Source: Hirudo medicinalis
Taxonomy: Eukaryota > Annelida > Clitellata > Hirudinida > Hirudinidae
Direction: 5' to 3'
DNA: 64,000 nt
NCBI GenBank assembly: GCA_011800805.1
Contig: MPNW01000415.1
Location: 65,290 to 129,289, forward strand
The notes below the pieces were generated by a model that saw nothing but the letters and a program-made list of their open reading frames with translations, was not told the origin of the DNA and did not search any database. Below, piece by piece: positions 33,000 through 44,447 of the stretch. Every line of letters begins with the position of its first letter. The stretch's first letter is position 1. The position numbers and the translations under genes were made by a program.

Positions 33000-35900
33000 T
33001 TCATTACGGATTTTCAAATACCAAAGAAAATATAAAATTTAAAATGGTAAATTGTATTTTTAATTCTTATTCTAGTTATAGTTTTTCAAATAATTTCCCC
33101 TCTTATTCTTATTCTAGTTTACTAATACGTAAAAATTTTCGTTCCGATTTTACTTGACATTCCACGAAAATATCACTGATTTATAACGATAGCTATGATG
33201 GCAATCGCTCTGAAAACAGAACATTCCGAAAATGAGAAAAGTCGGAACAACCTCGCACTCTTCCTTTATTTCTTCAGTTCACGCGGATGAACGCATCAAC
33301 ATGCAAGCAGCAGGCTGCCATTTGCACGCAGGTGGTATCGGGACTACAAACGTGGCGTATTCGTCATCTTCAGAACATCGTAAATTATCATGATAATGAA
33401 GCAGAGTTTGATTGTTGTAGCGCATGTACAAAACGGAGCTTCCAGACCATTGTAATATTGTTAAATACATTACAATGCGATTTCGAACCAGTCTAGAAAT
33501 GTTTCAATGGAAACAAATTGCGTGCTGGAATCTTTTACTTTCCCTGAGATGGTTTCAACGACGTCAGACAATTTTTAAAACGTGATTATTCCCCCATCCT
33601 CCATTTCCACGACTCCACATCATTCCAGATAAAAACGTACCCATCTTACGATGACTTTACTTGTCATCCTGCGATACAAATTGCTACAGTAGTCGAGTAC
33701 TTTAATGCTAAAATGATAGAAATAAACTTGCACGTGTAATTTAAATTATGATACATTACTAAATCGTAATAATAATAATTTTAATTGCTTTTAAGTATTA
33801 AAGAAAATTCGGCGTTATGATTGATGACGAGCTCCATATGGCAAACTGATGGAGACACGCCATGGTACTTGCTGGCATCTTATGCGGTCGGGTTGGATGA
33901 ATTTGAGAGCAGAATTTTCTCCTTGCAAATTTACGAGCATCAACATTACATGTTAAATCATAAATAATTAATAATTAATTCCATAGCATGGCTGCTCAAT
34001 TATTCATTTGTTTATCATTTCGAACGACGAAGATTGCAGTTTGACTCAAGAATATTAACGAGTTCTTGATTCGTTCGGGTAGCATTAATGCATATTCAAG
34101 TGCTCGCCAGTTGAGGTCATCAAACAAGAGAACAAACTTGTGTCACCTTGAACTTCACCGTGCTTGTTGGAAATGCGTGTTTATCGCCTCGGTGGAGGAG
34201 GAGGAAATATCCAGGGAAGTCTTCGCGAGAAGACGCTGAAGACGCTTCCATGACACGCATTTGCAATTTATAAGAATGAATGAATGAACGAACGAACGCA
34301 CGAACGAACGAATGAATGAATTCCTTGAATTGTAACCACAATGATAACTACAATCCTGTAAACATCTCAAACTGGATCAAGAGGAAGCAGTGTTGATGCA
34401 AAGGAGGAACAGTTCGGCTGGAATGAGTGGCGAATGTTTACCTGTGTTTATCTTGAAACTGTTGTTGAAATCTAAATGAGGATCAAAAGATGGAACCTGT
34501 CACCAGGACTGATGTGGTCAGACGAATTGCAGGATGGTGGGACTTGGTGATGATTGTGATTGCAGAGCTGGTTGTCATGATGACGATGGTGATATTAAAA
34601 TGGCATTGATGGTTTTAATTATGACACTTGGTGTTGATGTTACTGTTGTTGTTGATTACCGCTGTAATATGATAATAATGGCCATACTTAAATCGGTAAT
34701 AATAACTGTTATGACGACGATGATGATGATGGTGCTGCTGCTGCTGCTGATGATGATGGCTGTGGTGGTGGTGATGATGGCAATGACTCATTATACTGCT
34801 AACAAAAGCCTGGTGGAATATGTCCGTAGAGGAGAGATGTAATTACAAGATTATGGGGTAACCAATTTAAATGCAATCACATTAAGCAACATTTCAAAGA
34901 ATAAGCCACACGAATGTATCCGCATACCTGGTTATTTCATTATTTCATTAGCAATCATCATTAATTGACTATTATTAAGTTAACATTCATCATAAATATG
35001 ATTAATTATTTATTACGCTAATTATAATATATGCGTTCAATTGGTGAATATTTGACGTTCGAGAAAATACTTGGAAATTCTTGTCCTTAGTAATAAGAAT
35101 TATTTAGTTAATTTCAATAGCCAATAATTTTAATTAATAAATTTCAAGCACTTCTTGTTAAGAATGCCATTCATCTGGCTACTTGAGTCTGTTTCATCTC
35201 CACTTTGAGAACTTTTATGAATGGAATGAATTATGAATTCTAAACAAACAGATGTCGCTGCAAAAATATGTGGAAATTTGAAGAAACTATGGGAGAGGGG
35301 GGGGGGTTAGATGCTCCTAAAACATTCGAGCCTCGTGAAGTCACGTGAGCAGAGAGGATTGAGGACGTGACCTTCTTGTGCACTCCACATATTGACACTT
35401 AATCAAGTCTTAAGCGCTCTGTGATTCAATGGCGGCTGATACTTCACTCATTCACTCACTCATTCACTCACTCATTCACTCACTCATTCACTCACTCATT
35501 CACTCACTCATTCACTCACTCATTCACTCACTCATTCACTCACTCATTCATTCATTCATTCACTCATTCATTCACTCAGCCACTCATTCATTCAGCACTC
35601 ACTCATTCACTCGATCAATCTTCCTCAGACTACATGAACCGCGGCAACCCCGAGGTTTCACGTTACACCTCCTCCTGGTACAAGTTGGAAATAGTTTGAA
35701 GTTTCATTCGCATCCACGTGGAAAACTAAACATTTCGAAAATTCAGCGAATTTCTTTCCAAGGAAGGATATTTGTGGATGCATCGTGGCGTGCATTGTCA
35801 CGACTAACTGATGGAAAGCAGATTTCAATAAATATACTTATTTATTTGTTTGCTTTTCTTGAGATTAATGAATAATTTCACTCATTAATTGGCTCGAGTG

Positions 35901-38680
35901 ATTCAAAATCATTTGCATACCTCATTATCATAAGCAAAGGATGGGCGCCAATCCAACAAACAAACATTGGAAGTCGACTTGAATAACATTAACATGCCAT
36001 CATTATCATTCCATTACCTTTCAATGTCATGAATATTCATACGTAAACTAATTAGATGTGATTTTGGCTTTAAGCGATTTCTCTTAAAACTTGCCACTTA
36101 GACTCAAACTTTGCCTTATTTTTGCACCTCACTTCTTTCAGTAATTTAAGAATTACTTTCTCTTCTCAAAGTCATCAATGCAGATATATTGCAGATTTGC
36201 ACCAAAAATCTCTTCACTCACAAAGCTGGCGAGCCTCTTTCATCTTTGCATCGTCACTTTGAAGCGAGTGAGTATCAACTGGAGCAACCAGCTGAAAACC
36301 ACCGTCTCTCTCCCCGAGTGATGACTACCATTGAAAGAGAGTTGTCATAATCTTGGTAGGAATTTATTTCTCAAACAAATAGGTCGTAGCTTGAAATTCT
36401 TTCGTTCGAGGCCCAATTTCTGAGGTCGGTTTGGAAATATTCGAATGTTCTTCTTCCCAACAGCCAACCTGGATTCCGATGATTGGCGGAGTTCGCCTGT
36501 TCCAACGAAACTCCAATTTGAGAAAAATGGCCTCTAACAAAATTCGTCGATTTGCTTTTGTGTTCGAAAGTATCTGTTGCACGTGACGGCAACAACTACG
36601 TGAGTGACACCGAAATCGATTTGTAGTTGTTCGGGTAGGACAAAGGAGGTCCAAATAGTTCAGTGGAGGTGAAACTAAATGTAACTTTGACTTGCAACTT
36701 GGGAGCATTTCCGCGCCAGACTTCGTCGAAGTAACATATTTTGCAGAGACAACCTTCGACTTCATCCACTCCTCTGGATTATTCTCTCGCATAATCAGCA
36801 TCATCAACATCATCATCATTACCAGCACGATCATCGTCAACGTCATCATCATCATCATTATCATCATCATCGGTGTGTTGGTTGCCGTTGTTTTCCAAAC
36901 AGAGATGATCGTCCCACAATTTTCTGCAGATTCGATGTAATCATAGTTGACGACGATGACGACGATGATGTCGACAATGATGATGATGATAATGATGCTG
37001 ACAGTAATGATGCTGATGTTATCAATTGATGACGTAATTATGATGGTAGAAAATAAGAAGCGGATCATATATGACCTCAATAATGACGTTGACTCCGACG
37101 ACGACGAAGATGATGATGGTAATGATGGCGGCTTAGAGAGAGATGAGGGTCGGGAGAGAGGGCTGACCATGCCTCAGCTGGAAGACTCAAGTAGGGATGT
37201 GTGAGGGCCTGCATAAATACGTACCAATGTGCCGAAACCACATGCGCCATTTTGAGCAGGGAAGTCTTTGTGCGACCTGCGAGTCTCTCTTTTGTTCGTT
37301 ATCGGGCTTCCTTCACTGACATTCGTTTGTTGGGTGAGTTGATTTTGACCTTGTTCATTTTTAATTGCTTTTGTCTGAGAATTGCGAGAATGTAAAGCCA
37401 GTGTTTTGTCGTCTGCCCTTGTCTGGTCGGATTGATGCAGAGTGAATTTTTATTTCAAATCTTTTTCTTTGTCGTTGTTCTGTGAAATGTTCTGGCATTG
37501 TTTGCAAGAATTATATTTTTATTCTTATTTTTTGAGGCAACGATTTCGATGCGTGGTTCGTTCGAAATCTAAGCGCCAGAGAATGAATAAACGATGCGAA
37601 CGCCTACTTTGTCATGAGTTAACCTCACGCGCTGCGATGTTTTGAAACTTTTTTGCTCGACTGAGTCTGATTCTTATGACAAAGTTTCCTTGGTCGATGA
37701 CGACCCACCATGAGCGAATTTAGGCAGCACGAGTGCAACGTGCACGGCAGTGGAGTTTGTTTAATTTTCCAGGGAAAATTTGAACTTTGGGCCGAAGATA
37801 AGATACATCACGGTGTGTTACTGGCGCCGGAATGATCAAATGATTGGAGGGCGTTACATCTGCAGCACATGCTCCTAAATTTGATTGATTTTTGAGATAA
37901 CACTGGAAGCATTTTACAGATTATGTCGAAAAATTAGAATAATTGAGGTATTAAACTTCCTACAAATGTTCTTTATTTGTTTTGCTGGCTATTAAATGCA
38001 CCATGCTTTAGCAGCATTTGAATTGTGCTCAGATATAAATTGCAAGTTTGCATCGAGCAACCTGACCTCCGCTAGCATTCTTGAGACTGCGGTGGATAAG
38101 AACTTAATGCCGCTGCGTTACTGCAACCTTGACACGTTTAGTATGTTCATGAACTTTATCAGAACAAATAGGGCATTTGTGATGGCCAAACCACTTGGTG
38201 TAATTTCCATAAGTTCGTCATTCAAGATCTCAAATGCACTTTGACATTGCTGCTTTAAAGTAGCATATTCTTCAACGAATAAAGAGCAGATGTGGATCAA
38301 CTTTTATCTCTCTTTTGATTCATTAATGCGAAACAATGCCGGAATGCAATCATCAGCCATTCATGTTATGGTTGTAGTCTGTTTGCGTGCCGAGCAATTT
38401 TTTTTGCAATTCCACAGAATGAACAAACATCAACACTTTATATTTTTAAATAAAAAGGCTTAATTCCACGCTGAGTGAGAACTGCAAAAATAAGGAGCGG
38501 GGCAAGTTTAATCAATCTTGCAATTGGAGCACTTCAGGCTTTAATTTATTTAGCCTCGTGGACGCCTTCTTTAATTTATGCATCTTGAAATTTTCTCAGA
38601 ATCAAAATGCGAGTTAATGTGTGTTTGCGAAAGATATATTAGCATGCCAAAGGCTAATAAGGATTTATTGACCTCTGCCG
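33000..38680. other. Intergenic region rich in simple repeats
   Basis: No exon with family resemblance was found. Visible structure is repetitive: GAAT/GAAC tetranucleotides at 34274-34320, GAT/CTG-type tracts near 34700-34790, a 12-bp repeat at 35442-35614, and ATC/GAT tracts at 36797-37020. The 268-codon minus ORF at 36364-37170 spans one of these tracts and looks spurious. A short open stretch at 37996-38300 on either strand is not recognised. Confidence 0.5.
35442..35614. repeat. 12-bp tandem repeat (CACTCATTCACT)
   Basis: About ten near-perfect tandem copies of a 12-bp unit, breaking into CATT/CACT tetramers at the 3' end. Because 12 is a multiple of three it creates artificial open frames (repeating Leu-Ile-His-Ser and Thr-His-Ser-Phe) on the + strand. 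Confidence 0.9.
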
Positions 38681-38684
38681 TCTA

Positions 38685-38693
38685 ATATAAAAG
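38685..38693 (+). promoter_or_regulatory. Candidate TATA box of the acidic-protein gene
   Basis: TATAAAAGG lies 78 bases upstream of the ATG at 38763 and is the best TATA match I see near a start codon in this window. It would place the transcription start near 38712-38720. A possible splice acceptor (TTGATTCTACAG) just before 38751 leaves open a 5' UTR intron instead. Confidence 0.5.
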
Positions 38694-38762
38694 GACGACG
38701 ACCAAGTGACAGTTTGCATCTTCTCATACATTTGTTTATTGATTCTACAGAAAGCTGCTAAA

Positions 38763-41400
38763 ATGGGAGGCTGCTGTGGTGCTATGAAATCCTCCCACAA
38801 GTCCATGCCGGAGAAGGATAAACAGCCACAGAGCAAGAGCAATACTCTCACTAGAAACACCGAGTCCAAAGTTAAGACTGACAAAAAGGCCGAGGCTAAT
38901 GGGAAGACTCTGAAGAAGAACCAAGAAGAAAAGGTAGAAGAGAAGCAGCAAGAAAGTAACAACCTTGCAGGAGATGACAAGGAAGTAAAGCTCATTAATC
39001 CTTTCGAATCTGACGAAAAAATTGCGGACAACCCAGTGGCAAATGGTCCCAGTGCAGTTGGAGTGTCAGCTGAAAATAAAATCACGTCACAGGAAAGTAA
39101 TGTTGTGTCCGATGATGACATTGTCGTCAAAGCAGGTGAGATTGTGGAAGAAACCATAAGAAAGTCTGTCCAAGAAGAATGCTCTTCTGCAAAACCAGTG
39201 GTTACTGAAGCAATTCAGGAGGAAAAACAAAAGGATGAAGCTACAAAGGCACCACTCACAGAAGTCACTGAGGAGAAAATCCCAACAATTGTGATGGAAA
39301 CTTTTCCAGGTGACGCTGAACAGAAGGAAGGTGTCGAGGCACCCATTGTGGAGGTTATCGAAAAGGAGATCATAACGACTGTTACTGAAACCATGCCAGT
39401 TGATGCTGCTGGAGAAAAAGTTCCAGAGGCACAAGAATCTCCCAAGGAACAGAAAACTGAAGATTCCAAGAAGGTTGATGAACCAGTTCAAGAGTCACAG
39501 CCACAAATTATGACTACAGAATCTAAAGAAGCAGAGAACTCTCTTTCTGAAAATGTAGTGCCAGAGTTGCACCCACAACCATGTCAAACAAATGTTTTGG
39601 AGAGTGGAATTGTTATAGTTAAAAAAGATGAAGAAAAGCAAGAAAAACCCCTCCTCACTGAAACTTGTGAATCAAACAACATTGAAGATGTTCAAGTACC
39701 CAAAGCAGAAGTAAGCGAGCCACTTGCCGAAGTTTCAAACTCCGAAACGACCGAAATCATCGACGAGAAGGTTGAAGCTCAGCAAGCTCAAAACTCCAAA
39801 CCCTCAGATTCAAGTGAAACCCAGGACATGGAAACTGGTCCTCAACAGCAGCCAGTTGTTCAAGTTTCTGAGAAACTGGCAGCCTCTGGTGAAAAATGCT
39901 GTGAACTCAAAGAAGTCGAGCCAATCACTGAAGAAACTTTGCAAGAGAAACAAGCCAAAATTTCAGAAGAACCAGTAAGTCAGAATGTCGACGAACCAAA
40001 AGAACACCTGCCTGTTGAAGTTAAAGAAGTTATACCTGAGCCAATGATGTGCGTTGTTGAAGAATCAAGTTTGGGAGAAACAGAGCAACTTGATATCGCT
40101 CAACCATGTTTGCTTGCTCCTCAGTTTGAAGAACAAGTCCCTGCTGAAAAATCTGAAACTGACCAGGAAATGAGTGAGGAAAAACCAATTGCCAACACAA
40201 ATGACTCAAACATTCAACCAGAAGTGGTCTGTGAGACTCAAGAACAAGTTCCTTGTTGAAAAATCTGAAACTGACAATGAATTAAGTGAGGAAAAACCAA
40301 TTGCCAACACAAATGACTCAAACATTCAACATTCAGACATAGAAGTGGTCTGTGAGACTCAAGAACAAGTTCCTGCTGATAACTCTGAAAAAGATGTTAG
40401 ACAAGAAGAGATCCCTGAGTCACTAAATGAAACTTCAAGGCTTGCTGAGGCTGAAAATAAATCACAAGAGCCAGAGACTGCTGCAGTTGAAGAATTGCCC
40501 GAAGAAATGAAAGCAATCGAAACTCTCGAAGCCGCCTCTTCACGTCCACCAAACACCCAACAAACACCCGACATTGAGAAAGAAGATCTTGTCGAAGTTT
40601 CTCGACCAGAAACCCACAATACTCCCGAACAGCAAGTCTTGCAAGTCGAAACTCGAGCCGAAGAAGCGTCGCTCGGAGCCGGCCGATCGAGCGAGGTCGA
40701 TCACCTGGTCGTACCTGAAGCAAGCAATGAAATTCCCTTGACTCAACACGATGAAACATCTAAGCAAGTCTTTGAAGCTGAAAACAATGTCGAATCAAAA
40801 GCACAAGTTACAGTCGAAGGCGTCGAACAGTATTCAAACCAATTGGTCGAGGAAACCGTCGAAAATGTCCTCGGCGAACTTACCGTGTCTGTTTGCAGCG
40901 AAAAAGACTCGAAACGAGAAGAAATGAACGTAAATTCTGAAGAGACAGAAGTTTCCGAGCACGAAGTTCCGGTCGAAAAATGTGAATCATCTTGTGGGAA
41001 TGACGGGGTGCTGGAAATTAAGACTACATTAAAAAGTAATGCAACTCTTCCACAAGAAGAGTCTCAGGACGATGATGGTGAAAACCTGCCACCTCCTCCG
41101 GCCCCCGAGGAGTTGATGTTCCCTCAAAATGTTTTGCAATCCGAAGGATCGATGCCTTCGTCTCAGGATTCTCTTTCACTGCCATCTCCCCCTGGGGACG
41201 TGAACTGTGAGAACGCAATCGAAGACGAACCACAAATTGAAAACCACTGCCCCTCGGTCGAAGCCGAAGTTCCGTGCGTCGAACTCAAGTCGGACATCAC
41301 CTGCGAATGTTCCGCAACTGAAACCAAGGTCGAAGAATCCTTACGCGAGGAAACGTCGAAATCTGCCGACAATCCTGAACTGGAGCCAAAAAAAGAGTAA
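38763..41400 (+). CDS. Acidic low-complexity protein with myristoyl/palmitoyl-type N terminus; frameshifted at 40257
   Basis: One long coding region without recognisable introns. It begins MGGCCGAMKSSHKSMPEKDK: Gly2 suits N-myristoylation and Cys4/Cys5 suit palmitoylation, so plasma-membrane attachment is inferred. After about 60 Lys-rich residues it becomes Glu-, Val-, Pro- and Gln-rich with no globular domain, resembling BASP1/GAP43/AKAP12-like peripheral membrane proteins in composition only. The first frame stops at 40259 (498 codons). The next frame (+1) continues with the same composition to a stop at 41400, with a Pro-rich LPPPPAPEE segment near the end. The break lies in a tandem duplication: copy 1 40131-40241, copy 2 40242-40362, partial copy 3 from 40363. 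Copy 2 reads GTTCCTTGTTGAAAAATC where copy 1 reads GTCCCTGCTGAAAAATC: one extra T. Without it the protein would be about 878 residues. Assembly error, allele or inactivation are all possible. The specific gene is not recognised. Confidence 0.8.
40131..40389 (+). repeat. Coding tandem duplication (111-bp unit)
   Basis: Two near-identical copies plus the beginning of a third. Copy 2 differs by an in-frame 9-bp insertion (about 40330) and a 1-bp insertion (about 40253) that breaks the frame. The high identity implies a recent duplication. Confidence 0.88.
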
Positions 41401-41738
41401 ATTCACGTGCCTTCACTGAAAGATTGATAAGTTATGTTTTGAGTAAGTTATGTGTGAGGTAACAATCAGATATTTTCCAAATACAATATATTTTTAATAT
41501 CACTTATTTAGTAAAATTGAACGTAAAGCTTGCGTGGACCATATTTTCACTACTTGTTTGTGTATTAATTCGGAGATGGCGACTTTTTGCTTTCAATGTT
41601 ACGAGATGAGTTGTGCTTCTGCTGTTGTCCATTGTTGATGGTGATGGGGTTAAAATCATCTTGTATTTCTTTACTTATTCGAGCGATTGGAAATTGCGAC
41701 TTTATTTTTTATGATTTTATTTATTTTTTGAGAGCAGC

Positions 41739-41744
41739 AATAAA
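41739..41744 (+). terminator. Candidate polyadenylation signal of the acidic-protein gene
   Basis: AATAAA about 340 bases after the stop at 41400, followed by T/GT-rich sequence. It is the first canonical hexamer I noticed downstream. Confidence 0.45.
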
Positions 41745-44447
41745 TGGTGTTTGGTAATCATGTTTTTGTAATTCTTGTCATTAATTGAGGCTGGTTTTAA
41801 AACGTCTGAGTCGAGCTTAGTCCCTATGTGGTTTCAAATTACCAACCGTTACTCAGAATTCAACAATGAAACAAGCGAATATTCGTCGCTAATAGCTGCT
41901 TAGCTGTTCCATATTTGACTTGTAGATTTTAGAGGCTTGTTTTGCATCTTAAAGCAACCGAGTCTGCACTTTCATTTTGAGAGCTCCTTTGATGATGTGG
42001 CCAAACGATCAACTTATGAAACAATAAGTTAACTTACTAATAAGCTTATTCCTATAATTTTAGCTTACGATAATTAAATTAATGTCTTTAAAATTATTTT
42101 GCAACAGCCAAAGATTTGTGTTGCCAGTTCGGTTCGAGAAATTCGGTAGGAAGCCGAAGAGCTATACCAGGAAAGCAGTCACACAATTTTCTTGTCAAAC
42201 ATTTCAAATCTAGTGAACACTTTTTTTTAAAACATTAGAGATATTTTGCATTGAGAATTATATGAGCATGTTTGACAACGAACAGCTGCACCCTGGTGTT
42301 TAAAAGATGGAAAAGACAAGTTAATGAAGAGACTGAATATGGAAACTGAGTTATGGAGAATTTGAATAGGTTTTCATTGAGCAGCTGTTACTTCCTGATT
42401 TCTAAATATGTAATTTGATACCATTGTCATGCAGGTTTGATTGCCTCAGGTCTAAGGATAAATGCAATTGTAATGTAATTGTAATGGACACTCTCCAAGA
42501 TTTCTTGGATCTTAATATTTCTCCGGCTCTGGGGCACATTCCAGCCTGACTCGAAAAGCACATCCATCGATACTCAAAAGCGGGCATAAAACTTTCGGTT
42601 GTTTCTCTATTATATTAGATATTAATAGATCTTGCTGTCAACACATCATCCAAGTATGCTGCACGACTTAGGGGCATGCCATCCGTTGATTCTTGAAAAA
42701 TGCTTGACTTCGAAGGGTAACTTCATGTATTGGGACAGGCCTCCCCGAGTGCTTATCGTTACTGTTGTAGCGATGTAATAATTAAGATAATTATATAATC
42801 TTTTGCTATCGTCAAATCCCCAAGAAGATAAGTTGTTTCTTTTAAGTTAATCTTTCTTCTCCCAGTTTGGTCTCTCATACTTCCTATAGTTGTAGACAAT
42901 AACTGTAGTAGTTACCACCCATTCGAGTCTGCCCGTACTTTCACTTGAAGGTAAGCATAGAATAAATATTCTCTGTTCCCTAGGGGTAACATAGCAATAG
43001 GACGGTTCAGTAACAAGTTGCCACTGGCATCGAGGTTCCTCAAAGCATTTTCCGATTTGGCAGCAACAGTCCTCAGTAAATGTCTTAACTGGAACTGACT
43101 ATTTCAATGTTGTAAAATTATCAATACATTAATTTATTTTCCTTGTCAGCCTCTTTTGTATATTTTCACGTTAGTTTATAGGCTCTCCAATATTTTGCTG
43201 ATATTTTTAAAAATGCATTTGGATACTTCTGGGAGTTTGCTTAATAAACCCACACTCCTACGAATCATTTTCTGCGACTCAAATCATCTCCAGAATGATA
43301 GGCTCAAAAATCCTCCTTTTTTCCTTTTGTTCTTTTCCTGCCAGATCCCTCGCTTAAATTGGCTTCTAACTTTAAACAAACTCAATTCCACCAAACCCTT
43401 CATTTTTTTCAGTTTCTTTGAACAAAAATAATGCACTCTCACTCCACTTCAAATTCTTTTGATGTTTAACAAACAAGTTTCAAACAATCGGAATGTAATG
43501 ACAGGGATAACAGAGAGGTTTATTTCAATGTTATAAAATGATTAATATATTAATTGATTTTAATTTTAATGAATTATTAATTATTATTACAATTCTAATT
43601 AATTCTAATTTTTAATTTTACCAGAATTTCTAAATTCTCATTTATTAGGTTAAACCCGTGCAGCACGGAATGGGAAAATATCGTACTGACAAAGCGAAGT
43701 TGGATAAAAAAGCTAATTCCACATCGGCCAATACATCACCTGGTAATGGCTGATTCTCTTGTGTGGCAGCAATTTCTCTGCCATGGATGCGTGTCCCGTG
43801 AACGACTCCGACACGCTTCGTTGGACTCGTTATCACAAATGAAAGGCACACATGGAACTAACTATTGAGGTAACTTGTCACTGACACGACATTTCCATCC
43901 TCAGATGGCGATGGTTTAAGTTTTAAGGAAGTCGTTTTGATTAAAAATCTAAAACTTATGAGTGGGTCGACTGCACTGTTACGTCAATTGGTAATGTAGG
44001 GATGTGTTAAGAAATAATAATGCTTTATTTTCCTATTGTATTAAACAATAAACTCTAATCGTTTTTTTTTTAAATAAAAATTATTACGTTAAATCAGTCG
44101 TACATTATTTATCAGCTAACCTACTGTAGAAATGTGAAGAATAGTCTGAAATTTGCCACATTTTGTTCAGTAATTGGATTTATTTGCAGAGGAATTCAAT
44201 GGATGGAATCCACGTCGTACGATGTTCAAATACAAACAGCAGGTATAAATACAAACGCCAAGGACAACTTGAGAAGAATTCGCTAAGCTATTTTATTAAA
44301 AAAAAAAATATAATAATCAACGAAAGATTAATTAGAATCAAGGCACAAATTACTTAATGTTGTTGCATTTCATTGTAATCAATGACTTTAGCGTGAAAAT
44401 CGAGGTATTGAGTGCAGAAATTGAAGTAAAACATTGAATTTGGAGCC
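41745..44447. other. Intergenic region, nothing recognised
   Basis: No exon or RNA gene could be supported. A palindrome CCGTGC-A-GCACGG lies near 43651-43665 inside a small minus-strand ORF (43645-43851), which could be mobile-element debris but matches nothing I can name. Confidence 0.4.

Noticed and set aside
35421..35875. Repeated Leu-Ile-His-Ser ORFs
   Set aside because: Explained by a 12-bp satellite that is open in several frames.
36364..37170. 268-codon minus-strand ORF
   Set aside because: Its middle third is an ATC/GAT repeat, the flanks show no family resemblance, and no splice context supports it.
40250..40262. Programmed +1 frameshift as the explanation for the two overlapping frames
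   Set aside because: A one-base insertion relative to the sister repeat copy explains it more simply; kept only as a low-probability alternative.
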